A stretch of DNA of 64,000 bases, taken from assembly GCA_043751595.1 (NCBI GenBank), contig JAYUZR010000020.1, positions 1-64,000 of the forward strand. Reading direction: 5' to 3'. The notes under the pieces are model-generated. The model saw only the letters and a program-made list of their open reading frames with translations, searched no databases and was not told the origin of the DNA. Position numbers and translations under genes: made by a program. This document shows positions 24,039 through 32,788 of this stretch, piece after piece (position 1 is the first letter of the stretch; every line of letters starts with the position of its first letter). This DNA is from JAYUZR01 sp043751595 (lineage in GTDB: Bacteria; Patescibacteriota; UBA1384; CAILIB01).

Positions 24039-24620
24039 TTAGCCAACTAACAGCTTCCGCAACTCTTCCTTCTTTTCTTGACTATATAGCGCATGAATCG
24101 CCATGCGCGCCAGCATTCCATCTCGCTCAGCCGAAGCTTCATCAGCCAGAAAGGAAATAAGCTCATCAAAAGAAAGGGTGGTTAACGCAATCTTTTCGCC
24201 TGCATCTAGCGATTGCTCTGCCACCTTTTTAGGATTGCGAGCGGCAAAGGTATACACCGACCACTCAATCTTACTTATTGGCTGAAGGGCATCGATTAAG
24301 ATCCATTCTTCGGCCTCTAACCCTGCTTCTTCGAGCAATTCTCGCTTGGCCGCAACCAGAGGATCTTCCCCCGCCTCTACTCGTCCACCAATAAAGCCGG
24401 TAAATGGCGCCTTACCTGGCTGTTCTTCGTGTACTAGTGTTACGGTGCCGTCCACATCAACCGGAATGACTAAGACGGTACTTGAGCGAGTAAGCTTTTC
24501 AAAAATAGCCGTGGTACCGTTGTATTGCTCTTGCTCCCACTGGTAGACATCAAACACCTTACCTTCAAATACTTTTTGAGCGTGAGCAGGTAGTGGTTGT
24601 TTTGAGGGAGGAATCGTCAT
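24039..24620 (-). CDS. NUDIX hydrolase, ADP-ribose pyrophosphatase type
   Basis: The 193-residue product has an N-terminal strand domain (KVFEGKVFDVYQWEQE, EKLTRSSTVLVIPV) as in ADP-ribose and sugar-nucleotide pyrophosphatases. Its NUDIX box is GGRVEAGE, spacer, RELLEEAGL (about residues 77-99). It probably hydrolyses ADP-ribose or a nucleotide sugar. TGC-TAGCAT ends six bases before the ATG. Confidence 0.9.
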   Translation of the reverse strand: MTIPPSKQPLPAHAQKVFEGKVFDVYQWEQEQYNGTTAIFEKLTRSSTVLVIPVDVDGTVTLVHEEQPGKAPFTGFIGGRVEAGEDPLVAAKRELLEEAGLEAEEWILIDALQPISKIEWSVYTFAARNPKKVAEQSLDAGEKIALTTLSFDELISFLADEASAERDGMLARMAIHALYSQEKKEELRKLLVG

Positions 24621-24626
24621 GTACTA

Positions 24627-24635
24627 ATGCTAGCA
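24627..24635 (-). promoter_or_regulatory. Extended -10, leaderless start of 24039-24620
   Basis: On the minus strand TGC-TAGCAT is followed by six bases and the ATG; the same hexamer and spacing occur at 40383-40391. Confidence 0.7.
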
Positions 24636-24637
24636 GA

Positions 24638-25291
24638 TTATTCCCACGCCGGAGCATGGCATTCGGCGCCATTATTAGCTTGCGTACCCCTACCTGGGTG
24701 CGGCACCGAGCGGTCAAGCGCATCACCACTTCCGGCAACTACCGGGCCACTGGAGAGTGATCCACTGGCCGACCAAGCGTAAGCATCGTTGCTGGTAAGC
24801 TCATCAGCAATAGGCGTAACGATCACATATTCATCTTTACGAGAAAGGCCAAAGTGAGTTTTATTCTGCGCATTTACCAGTGTAGTAGCCGTACAATCGC
24901 GCGTGTAATAATACAGCTGAAATCCCGAACCATTCAGTTCAGGAGTGTCAAAATTAGTAGGCCGGGTATAGCCATTTGAGCTCTCGAATAACCAAGTAAT
25001 TGGACTAGTAGCATCGAAGGGTGGAACGCCCGTTAGCCGGTACACATAGGTGTTAGTAGGAGTATCAAGAAAGGGCTGAGTACTAGCAAAATTAGGAGCA
25101 ATGGCCGCCCCGTGCTCGAGCACAAACCTATCGACTGTCCCGCTTAACGTAGCAATAACGGCTTTATTGCGAGCATTACGCGCCTTAACTCGCAAAATAA
25201 GAAGTGGCGTAATAATTAATGAAGCTAAAATACCGATCAACGCCAATACCACCATAATTTCGATCAGAGTAAAGGCCTTGGTCTTGCGCAT
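24638..25291 (-). CDS. Type IV pilin-like protein
   Basis: The 217-residue product starts MRKTKAFTLIEIMVVLALIG, a class III signal with the prepilin peptidase site after KA (alanine in place of the usual glycine) and Glu5 of the mature protein, followed by a hydrophobic helix. The globular part contains two cysteines that could form a D-region loop (DCTATT and ECHAP). An upstream in-frame start is rejected because the pilin leader begins at this ATG, and TGT-CATACT lies seven bases before it. It could be a major or minor pilin. The other pilus gene seen is the PilN-like one at 1-344. Confidence 0.85.
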   Translation of the reverse strand: MRKTKAFTLIEIMVVLALIGILASLIITPLLILRVKARNARNKAVIATLSGTVDRFVLEHGAAIAPNFASTQPFLDTPTNTYVYRLTGVPPFDATSPITWLFESSNGYTRPTNFDTPELNGSGFQLYYYTRDCTATTLVNAQNKTHFGLSRKDEYVIVTPIADELTSNDAYAWSASGSLSSGPVVAGSGDALDRSVPHPGRGTQANNGAECHAPAWE

Positions 25292-25391
25292 TTGGATTAG
25301 TATGACAGCCCAAGATAGGTGCCAGCAACTACCCCCTTCCAGTTCCAACATGAAGTGGTAGTATCCGATTACACTACTTCGCTATTTTCTT

Positions 25392-27206
25392 ATGCCTCCA
25401 AGAAGAATCCAACCTAAGCCAAAAGCTCGTTCAGACCAGCTCGAAGCAGTCTGGTTTACCTGTAAGCTGGCTCTTAAGCTAGAGCCGACTATGTTTGTGG
25501 TCACCCTTATTACCGAAATAAGCAGTGCCCTCTACCCTATTCTTACCTCGTACCTTGCCGGACAACTCACCACCCAGCTCTATGAAGCGGTAAAGAATCA
25601 TCAGGATACGGGCAAGGTTTACCCGATCTTAATAGGCCTTGGTCTACTTGGTGTCTTTTACCGAGCCCTGCAATCGCTCCTTAGAGTTATTCAATCGATA
25701 GCCGGCGATAAGTTACGAATCTCAGTTCGCGAAAAACTAATTGCTAAGTTTACCAACCTCCCTATCGCTCAATATGAAGAAAAGGTGGTTATGGACCGCC
25801 TCGAGCGAGTACGCAGCTTTAGTAGTAATGTTTCTTGGGTACTGGATACCATTATTAGTATTGGTGGAACCCTAACTGGCGTGGTCGCGGCTGGCATCGC
25901 CCTTGCCAGCATTTCTCCGCTAATTGGCGGCGTGGTTGTTGCCGCACTTATTCCTCTAGCTATTCTTAACCAGCGTATTCGCAAGAAACATACTGAAGAG
26001 TGGAAAGAAAACAGCACCAATCGCTTTATTGCCAACGATATTGAATCGCAGCTTTTGCAGCCAAGAATCATTCCCGAACTTCGGCTTTACGGATTAGTCG
26101 ATTTCTTTCTTGCACGGGTACGAGAACTTCGGATGAGCACGGTTACCATGGAGCGCCGGCAAGAGCGGCAGCGCGCCCTGTATAGCAACTTGGAGAATAT
26201 TACCGAAACCATTGTCACTACCGGCGCCCTTCTCTGGGTGGTGGGCAAGATTATCGTTGGCAATCTGGAGGTTGGTAAGTTTGTCTTCTTCCAGCAGGTA
26301 ATCGAGCGATTCTCTGGCCAGATTAGTAGCCTCTTGAACCAACTAACCAGCCGCGAGCAAGAGCTGAGCGACGCCCACGACTTTATGCTCTTTATGCAGG
26401 AGGCCGATCACCCCGGTGGAGAAACCAGGCTCCCAGAAGCAGTTCCAACTATTGCCTTACAAAACGTTTCTTTTTCGTACCCTGGAGCCAAGCACCGTGC
26501 TCTTGAGGATGTCTCACTCACTATTACTCCCGGTGAGCGGATTGCCTTTGTGGGAGAAAATGGAGCCGGCAAAAGTACGCTCATTAAACTTATCCTTGGC
26601 TTTTACGAGCCATCTAACGGCAGGGTACTAGTTGATGAAATCCCAATGCAAGAAGTATTTCAAAAGGACTGGCTGGCTAAAGTTGGCGTACTCTTCCAGC
26701 ACTTTGAGCACTTCCCCTTTACCACCGTGGCCGAAAACATCCGCCTCGGAAGGGTGCAACGCGAGACCTCTGAAGAAGCCATTCAGGAGGCCCTCAGCCT
26801 GGCCAAGGCCGATAGTTTTGTAAATAAACTCTCTCACGGTACGGGAACCTACTTAAATAAGTGGACCAACGAAGAAAACGGGACCGATCTTTCCGGTGGT
26901 CAGTGGCAGCGAATTGCCTTGGCTCGGAACTTTTACCGAAATCCTCAGGTTATTGTGTTGGATGAGCCCACCTCGGCCATGGACGCCCAGGCCGAGTTTG
27001 ATGTCTTTAAAAACCTACTGGAGAGCAAAGAGCTGCAGAGCATGATTATTGTTTCACACCGCTTTAGCACCGTGCGCAAAGCTGATCGTATTTATGTTCT
27101 AGAAGCGGGAAAGATTACCGAGCAAGGCACTCATGGTGATCTTATGAAGCTAGAAGGAACCTACGCCAGACTCTACCGACAACAAGCCGAAAGCTATCAA
27201 GATTAA
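25392..27206 (+). CDS. ABC exporter, fused membrane and ATPase domains
   Basis: The 604-residue half-transporter has a six-helix membrane domain (about residues 20-335) and an ATPase domain. Walker A GENGAGKST is near residue 390, signature LSGGQWQRIALAR near 500, Walker B VIVLDEPTSAMD near 520, and the H-loop IVSHRFST near 552. The divergent linker before the signature (NKWTNEENGTD) resembles the subgroup of peptide/lipid exporters with an extended Q-loop region. The substrate is unknown. It is divergent from the pilin-like gene. Confidence 0.92.
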   Translation: MPPRRIQPKPKARSDQLEAVWFTCKLALKLEPTMFVVTLITEISSALYPILTSYLAGQLTTQLYEAVKNHQDTGKVYPILIGLGLLGVFYRALQSLLRVIQSIAGDKLRISVREKLIAKFTNLPIAQYEEKVVMDRLERVRSFSSNVSWVLDTIISIGGTLTGVVAAGIALASISPLIGGVVVAALIPLAILNQRIRKKHTEEWKENSTNRFIANDIESQLLQPRIIPELRLYGLVDFFLARVRELRMSTVTMERRQERQRALYSNLENITETIVTTGALLWVVGKIIVGNLEVGKFVFFQQVIERFSGQISSLLNQLTSREQELSDAHDFMLFMQEADHPGGETRLPEAVPTIALQNVSFSYPGAKHRALEDVSLTITPGERIAFVGENGAGKSTLIKLILGFYEPSNGRVLVDEIPMQEVFQKDWLAKVGVLFQHFEHFPFTTVAENIRLGRVQRETSEEAIQEALSLAKADSFVNKLSHGTGTYLNKWTNEENGTDLSGGQWQRIALARNFYRNPQVIVLDEPTSAMDAQAEFDVFKNLLESKELQSMIIVSHRFSTVRKADRIYVLEAGKITEQGTHGDLMKLEGTYARLYRQQAESYQD

Positions 27207-27336
27207 GTGCTCTAGTAGATAACTTCTTTTACCCCGCGGCCCTCAATGTATCGTTTTTAGCTCGCTCTCGATGGTCAGAGTATTGTGGTAATTACGATTA
27301 AAACCCATAATTTGTGTCGATAGCGTCCCACTATCC

Positions 27337-27351
27337 ACTACATATAGGGGT
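27337..27351 (+). promoter_or_regulatory. Possible NrdR box upstream of nrdA
   Basis: ACTACATATAGGGGT resembles one NrdR box (consensus near ACACWATATATWGTGT) and lies 126 bases before nrdA. A clear second box in tandem is not visible, so regulation by NrdR is only suggested. The same 270-base gap holds a small stem GCGAGC/GCTCGC at 27360-27384 and no other feature I can support. Confidence 0.35.
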
Positions 27352-27476
27352 TACAGACGGCGAGCACCCACTAGCTAGGCTCGCAGCTTGCCTTCATCAC
27401 AACCCGAATCCCCCCACCCTAAGCCGCACCCCTTGCATTTCTTAGGGCTTATTTTACCTGGCTAATTTTCGACACC

Positions 27477-30431
27477 ATGCCACTTACCAAAATTAGAAAG
27501 CGCGACGGCTCCGTCGTTCCGTTCGATGTCGTCAAAATCCGCGTTGCAATGGAAAAAGCCATCCGTGAGGTAAATCCTCTGGCCGATCTCCGCGGCATGG
27601 ATATTATGGCCGACCACGTTGTTCGCCACATTGAGCTTGCCTTCCCAAATAGCCTTCCCGATGTAGAAAAGGTACAAGATTTAGCAGAACAAACGCTTAT
27701 GGAATTCGGGCTGTTTGATGTAGCCAAGGCCTACATTCTCTACCGTGCCGAGCACACCAAGGTACGCCAAACGCAGCCAGATCCCGCTGTTGCAGCTGGC
27801 CGTTCTGTTCAGTATCAACTCAATACCGGAGAAGAAAAGCAACTCGATCGCAATGTACTTCGCCGTCGCTTTGAGAGCGCTGCACGTTATGTAGAAGATG
27901 CCGCTCCCCTTAATTTTGATGCCCTGGTAAACCAAGCCGAAAGTGCCTTGTACGATGGCATGAGTGAGCGCGATCTCCAGCTTACCCTCATCATGGCCGC
28001 TCGTAGCTTTATCGAGCGAGATCCTGCCTACGATCGTCTCTCTGCCCGCCTCACCCTCGAAATGGTCCGCCTCGAGGTACTCGGCAGCACCAAGCCAGAG
28101 GCCTACGCAGAGCGCTTCGCCAGTAATTTGCAAAAGGCAGTAGATGAAGGCCGCGTCGATAAAGAACTGCTCACCTTCGATCTAGAAACCCTTGCCAAAG
28201 CACTAGTTCCGGAGCGCGATTACCTCTTCGATTTCATGGGAGCACAGGTAGTGTACGATCGCTACTTCCTTCGCGCACAAGGTAGCGAGCTTCGCATCGA
28301 GGCTCCCCAAACCTTCTGGATGCGCATTGCCATGGGTCTTTCCCTTGCCGAGGCTCCAGAAAAGCGTACCGAGTGGGCGATCAAGTTTTACAATATTCTT
28401 TCCACCCTTCGCTACACACCTTCTACTCCTACCCTTTTCCACGCTGGCACCACCTACCCACAACTTTCTTCCTGCTACCTCAATATGGTAGAGGACGATC
28501 TCGGGCACATCTTCAAAGTCTACGGCGATAACGCTCAGCTCTCCAAGTACTCTGGCGGAATCGGAACGAGCTGGACCAAAATCCGTGCTACCGGCGCCCT
28601 CATTAAGAGTACCAATCTCGAGAGCCAGGGAGTCGTCCCATTCTTGCGCATCGCAAACGATGTAAACATTGCCATTAACCGCAGTGGCAAGCGCCGCGGA
28701 GCCGCCTGTGTCTACCTAGAAACCTGGCACTACGAAGTAGAAGACTTCCTCGATCTTCGCAAGAATACTGGCGACGAGCGCCGCCGCACCCACGATATCA
28801 ACACCGCTCACTGGATTCCCGATCTCTTCATGAAGCGCGTCGCCAGCGATAGCGAGTGGACCCTCTTTAGTCCAGAAGAAGTTGAAGATCTTAACGATAT
28901 CTTCGGCAAAGCCTTCGAGCTTAAGTATGTAGAGTACGAAAAGATGGCCGACGAAGGTCAGATTCGCCTCTTTAAGCGTATTCGCGCCCGAGATCTTTGG
29001 CGCAAAATGATCTCCATGCTCTTTGAAACTGGCCACCCTTGGGTCACCTTTAAAGACGCCTGCAACATCCGCTCCCCTCAAGATCACGTTGGTGTTATTC
29101 ACAACTCAAATCTCTGCACCGAGATCACCCTCAATAACTCCAAAGAGGAAACAGCCGTTTGCAACATTGGTTCAGTCAATCTTTCTCGCCACCTTACAAA
29201 CGGTACCTTCGATTACACCCTCCTTGAAGAAACGGTTACCATCGCTATCCGCATGCTGGATAACACGATCGACCCTAACTTCTACCCAACCGAAGAAACT
29301 CGACTGGCCAACATGCGCCATCGTCCAATCGGCCTTGGTATTATGGGCTTCCAAGATGCCCTCTACGTGCTTGATATCGATTTTGAATCCGAAGAAGCGA
29401 TTCGCTTTGCCGACGAGAACATGGAGTTCATCTCCTATCACGCTATCAAAGCATCTGCTCTTATCGCTAAAGAAAAGGGTGCCTACGCAAGCTTTAAGGG
29501 CTCTAAGTGGGATCGCGGATTCTTCCCAGTCGATACCCTCAACCTACTAGAAGAAGCTCGCGGCATTCCTATCAGCGTTAACCGCTCCGGCAAGCTCGAT
29601 TGGGCTCCTGTTCGTGCCCTAGTGGCCGAGCACGGCCTGCGCAACTCAAACATGATGGCCGTTGCTCCTACCGCAACTATCTCCAACATTAATGGCTGCT
29701 TCCCAACTATCGAGCCGGCCTACAAAAACCTCTACGTTAAGTCCAATATGAGTGGCGAGTTTACTGTCGTAAACGAGTACCTCGTAAACGATCTCAAGCG
29801 CCTAGGTCTTTGGAATCAAACCATGCTCGAGGCCATTAAGGCGGCCGATGGTTCAGTCCAAGATGTAACCACCATCCCACCCAAGCTCCGTGCCAAGTAT
29901 AAAACTGCCTTCGAGATTAATCCTCAATCCCTTCTTAAGGTAGCTGCCTACCGTGGAAAATGGATCGATCAATCTCAGAGCCTTAATATCTTCTTCCAGG
30001 GTTCTTCTGGGCGCGCACTAGCCGATGTCTATCTTTCTGCTTGGCACCTAGGCCTTAAAACCACCTACTACCTTCGTACGATGGGCGCTAGCAACATCGA
30101 AAAGAGCACGATCGATATTTCCGCGCAGACTATCATTCATAAGGAAAAGGTTCTCCCAGTGGCAGCTCCAGTAGCTTCATTCACCGCACCTGCTATTGTA
30201 CCTCCAGTAGTAGCTGAACCCGAGCCGATCATGGCTCAGGAAGAAGATCCTAAGCCTGTTGGTGTGGTAATTACTGAAGCAAGTTACGCTCAAGAAAAAA
30301 GTGAAGCACCGCAACCCGCTTTCGCGTTCTCAATGGCAAACTTCTCAGTTCCTACCCTAACCCTTGGCGACGACGCGCTTCCAGTTAAGGCCTGCCTCAT
30401 TGAAGACCCAGACTGCGAATCCTGCCAATAA
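27477..30431 (+). CDS. nrdA: Ribonucleoside-diphosphate reductase, alpha subunit (class I)
   Basis: The 984-residue product starts with an ATP-cone (TKIRKRDGSVVPFDVVKIRVAMEKAI), the allosteric activity site. Active-site motifs are SSCYLNMV near residue 330, NLCTEI near 545-550 (Asn-Cys-Glu) and the YYLRTMGA tyrosine pair near 865. The tail ends DCESCQ, the C-terminal thiol pair that re-reduces the active site. It is longer than E. coli NrdA because of the tail linker (about residues 885-960), which is proline- and alanine-rich. It makes dNDPs from NDPs with the NrdB encoded next. The -10-like TAATTT lies eight bases before the ATG. Confidence 0.95.
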   Translation: MPLTKIRKRDGSVVPFDVVKIRVAMEKAIREVNPLADLRGMDIMADHVVRHIELAFPNSLPDVEKVQDLAEQTLMEFGLFDVAKAYILYRAEHTKVRQTQPDPAVAAGRSVQYQLNTGEEKQLDRNVLRRRFESAARYVEDAAPLNFDALVNQAESALYDGMSERDLQLTLIMAARSFIERDPAYDRLSARLTLEMVRLEVLGSTKPEAYAERFASNLQKAVDEGRVDKELLTFDLETLAKALVPERDYLFDFMGAQVVYDRYFLRAQGSELRIEAPQTFWMRIAMGLSLAEAPEKRTEWAIKFYNILSTLRYTPSTPTLFHAGTTYPQLSSCYLNMVEDDLGHIFKVYGDNAQLSKYSGGIGTSWTKIRATGALIKSTNLESQGVVPFLRIANDVNIAINRSGKRRGAACVYLETWHYEVEDFLDLRKNTGDERRRTHDINTAHWIPDLFMKRVASDSEWTLFSPEEVEDLNDIFGKAFELKYVEYEKMADEGQIRLFKRIRARDLWRKMISMLFETGHPWVTFKDACNIRSPQDHVGVIHNSNLCTEITLNNSKEETAVCNIGSVNLSRHLTNGTFDYTLLEETVTIAIRMLDNTIDPNFYPTEETRLANMRHRPIGLGIMGFQDALYVLDIDFESEEAIRFADENMEFISYHAIKASALIAKEKGAYASFKGSKWDRGFFPVDTLNLLEEARGIPISVNRSGKLDWAPVRALVAEHGLRNSNMMAVAPTATISNINGCFPTIEPAYKNLYVKSNMSGEFTVVNEYLVNDLKRLGLWNQTMLEAIKAADGSVQDVTTIPPKLRAKYKTAFEINPQSLLKVAAYRGKWIDQSQSLNIFFQGSSGRALADVYLSAWHLGLKTTYYLRTMGASNIEKSTIDISAQTIIHKEKVLPVAAPVASFTAPAIVPPVVAEPEPIMAQEEDPKPVGVVITEASYAQEKSEAPQPAFAFSMANFSVPTLTLGDDALPVKACLIEDPDCESCQ

Positions 30432-30463
30432 GTTTAGTCAAAGTCAGTACATAACACTTATTT

Positions 30464-31474
30464 ATGCCTCCTCAGCAAAAATCCCTCCTCAACGCGGGGT
30501 CTGATACCGACCCCAACAAGATTCTTCCCATTAAGTACCATTGGGCCCGCAAGCACTATAAGGCTGGCGTCGCCAATAACTGGACTCCAGACGAAATCGC
30601 CATGCAAAGCGATATTGAACTCTGGAAGCACCCAACTGGTCTTTCACCAGAAGAGCGCCGCCTCATCATGTGGAATATGGGATTCTTCTCAACCGCTGAA
30701 TCCCTTACGGCCAACAACATCGTAATGTCCATTTACAAGCACCTCACTAACCCCGAGTGCCGACAATACTTGTTGCGCCAAGCCTACGAAGAAGCGGTTC
30801 ACACCGATACCTTCATCTACTGCTGCGATTCTCTCGGACTCGACCCAGAAGAGGTGTACACCATGTACATGTCCATTCCATCTATTCATTCTAAGGACGA
30901 GTTTGTCGTAGAGATGACAAAGTCGGTAATGGACCCCAACTTCAAAACCGATAGTCCTGCCCAAATACAACGTTTCGTGCACGATCTTATCGGCTACTAC
31001 GTTATCATGGAGGGCATCTTCTTCTATGCCGGGTTTGTAATGATGCTTTCTTTCGCCCGCCAAAACAAGATGGTCGGTGTAGCAGAGCAGTTCCAATACA
31101 TCTTGCGCGATGAATCCGTTCACCTTGCCTTCGGCGCCGATGTAGTCAATACCATTATTGATGAAAACCCAGAAATCTGGACTCCTGCCTTCCAGCAAGA
31201 GGTGAGTAAGAATATCCGTGATGCGGTCGAGCTCGAGGTAGCTTACGCACACGACTGCATGCCTAAGGGCATTTTGGGTCTAAACGCTGAAGCTGTGGCG
31301 CAATATGTTCGCTATGTGGCTGATCGCCGCCTAGAGCGCATCCGCCTTCCCCGTATTTACGGCGATGCCAATCCATTCCCATGGATGAGTGAGATTATGG
31401 ATCTCAAAAAGGAGAAGAACTTCTTCGAAACCCGCGTAACCGAATACCAGACGGCTGGTAATCTTGAGTGGTAG
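30464..31474 (+). CDS. nrdB: Ribonucleoside-diphosphate reductase, beta subunit, class Ic type
   Basis: The 336-residue product is a ferritin-like R2 protein. The metal ligands are Glu79 (TAESLT), Glu110 and His113 (EEAVHTDTF), Glu183 (MEGIFF), and Glu217 and His220 (RDESVH). The radical tyrosine position, four residues after His113, is Phe117, and the first ligand is Glu instead of Asp. Both are the marks of class Ic R2, which uses a Mn/Fe cofactor in place of a tyrosyl radical. Spacing of all ligands equals that of Chlamydia trachomatis R2 (89, 120, 123, 127, 193, 227, 230). It follows nrdA by 32 bases. Confidence 0.95.
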   Translation: MPPQQKSLLNAGSDTDPNKILPIKYHWARKHYKAGVANNWTPDEIAMQSDIELWKHPTGLSPEERRLIMWNMGFFSTAESLTANNIVMSIYKHLTNPECRQYLLRQAYEEAVHTDTFIYCCDSLGLDPEEVYTMYMSIPSIHSKDEFVVEMTKSVMDPNFKTDSPAQIQRFVHDLIGYYVIMEGIFFYAGFVMMLSFARQNKMVGVAEQFQYILRDESVHLAFGADVVNTIIDENPEIWTPAFQQEVSKNIRDAVELEVAYAHDCMPKGILGLNAEAVAQYVRYVADRRLERIRLPRIYGDANPFPWMSEIMDLKKEKNFFETRVTEYQTAGNLEW

Positions 31475-32568
31475 GAAGAAAACGATTCATAACCCTCGAT
31501 CTATTAAGGGGCTTTCTTCTCATTGCCGTCTGCGTTAATCACGCACAGCGCACACCCGGAATCTTAGAGTACCTCACCGGTGGTGGGGTACTCTGGGTTT
31601 CGGGGGCAGAGCTTTTCTTTATTCTTTCCGGATTCACGTTTAGCTATGTGCGAAAAAAGACCTTAGCCGAAAAAGGCTTTGGTGAAGTACTGAAGAAAAG
31701 CTTAACCCGCGCACTCGGCATCTACGTTCTTACTATCATCGCAAGTTGTATCACCCTTCTCATTGCCGATGCCGTAGATTGCCAAGTTGGCATCCGAAAC
31801 GGAGGAGCGTCGGTCTGCAGTACGCTTACTTGGCAAGCTTTTAGTGATGTTGCCACTCTACAAAAAACCGTTTACTGGGTGGCGATGCTTGGCTATTACA
31901 CGCTCTATGTAGCGCTCGCCCCATTGGCATTACTGCTTTTGCAGCGGAAGGCATGGTACATCCTTCTCACCATTTCCACCGGCATCTTCCTCCTTCGCGA
32001 TCAGTCACCCATCCTTATTTACCAGCTCCTCTTCAGCCTAGGCCTTATCCTTGGCTGGTATTTTAGACCGCTCCTTGCACCAAGTAAAAAGGCAACCTAT
32101 CTCCTAACACTGGCTGGTTTCTGGAGCCTTATTACCTATGCGCTTAGCCTCGCACTAAACGAAGGCACCCTCGCCCGAGCCATGCCGCAGGCGCACCGTT
32201 GGTATCAAACCTTTTGGGCACCGTATTTTGATCGCACTGAAATGGACTTCCCCAGGCTTGCCATGGCCGTCCTGTGGTTTCTAAGCCTATTCTACTTTTT
32301 CACTAGGTTCGAGCAGCCAATTAACCGAGCCCTGGGCTGGCTTCTTCTTCCTTTTGGGCGAGACTCGCTCTGGACCTTCGCATTACATGCGCCACTTGTC
32401 TTTGCTCTCAATATTTTTATTGTTTTTGATAATGCTGGGAGAATTAGCAATACCCTGCAATCAGTTGTAATTATTGCCGTTCTTTATTTGTTAGTATGGA
32501 TAAAGAACCAGATCAGCCAACTCATAAACCATGCATACCAGTCTCGAAGAATTACGATTGAAGCTTAA
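31468..32568 (+). CDS. Polytopic acyltransferase-like membrane protein (OpgC/DUF1624-like)
   Basis: The 366-residue product has about ten membrane segments and the N-terminal motif LDLLRGFLLIAVCVNHA, like the catalytic-His helix of OpgC and related membrane acyltransferases. Such enzymes acylate glycans or lipids at the outer face of the membrane. The start is GTG and overlaps the nrdB stop by seven bases, so it may be translated from the nrd message. Substrate unknown. Confidence 0.78.
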   Translation: MVGRKRFITLDLLRGFLLIAVCVNHAQRTPGILEYLTGGGVLWVSGAELFFILSGFTFSYVRKKTLAEKGFGEVLKKSLTRALGIYVLTIIASCITLLIADAVDCQVGIRNGGASVCSTLTWQAFSDVATLQKTVYWVAMLGYYTLYVALAPLALLLLQRKAWYILLTISTGIFLLRDQSPILIYQLLFSLGLILGWYFRPLLAPSKKATYLLTLAGFWSLITYALSLALNEGTLARAMPQAHRWYQTFWAPYFDRTEMDFPRLAMAVLWFLSLFYFFTRFEQPINRALGWLLLPFGRDSLWTFALHAPLVFALNIFIVFDNAGRISNTLQSVVIIAVLYLLVWIKNQISQLINHAYQSRRITIEA

Positions 32569-32788
32569 TGAAGCAGCTCAAAGCATAGAAATTGGTGGGC
32601 ACTATATGCATTACAAAACTCCCACAACCACGTACGAGGTTAAGGAGTTAGTAATTAACGAAGCAGACGAACAACTACTTGTTCTGTATTTTCCCGTAGT
32701 TAGTCCGGAGACTGTTTTTGCCCGCCCTCTCACAAGCTGGCTTGAAGAAGTTGGTCCTGGCGTACGTCGGTTTAGGACGCTTCAATAA
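32531..32788 (+). CDS. DUF1653-like protein
   Basis: The 85-residue product has the DUF1653 core: GGHYMHYKTPTTTYEVKELV, then LVLYFPVVSPETVFARPLTSWLEEV. These small proteins have an SH3-like fold and no known role. It starts 38 bases inside the end of the acyltransferase-like gene in another frame and overlaps the end of the convergent msrAB gene by 17 bases. Confidence 0.78.
   Translation: MHTSLEELRLKLNEAAQSIEIGGHYMHYKTPTTTYEVKELVINEADEQLLVLYFPVVSPETVFARPLTSWLEEVGPGVRRFRTLQ

Noticed and set aside
27207..27476. A cobalamin or other riboswitch in front of nrdA
   Set aside because: I could not find the conserved core or a convincing fold; only a weak NrdR-like box and a 6-bp stem are visible.
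29023..29550. A 175-codon plus-strand frame inside nrdA
   Set aside because: It is a frame shadow of nrdA, whose protein is continuous and carries all active-site motifs.
30689..31252. A 187-codon minus-strand frame inside nrdB
   Set aside because: NrdB is beyond doubt on the plus strand; the antisense frame follows from its codon composition.
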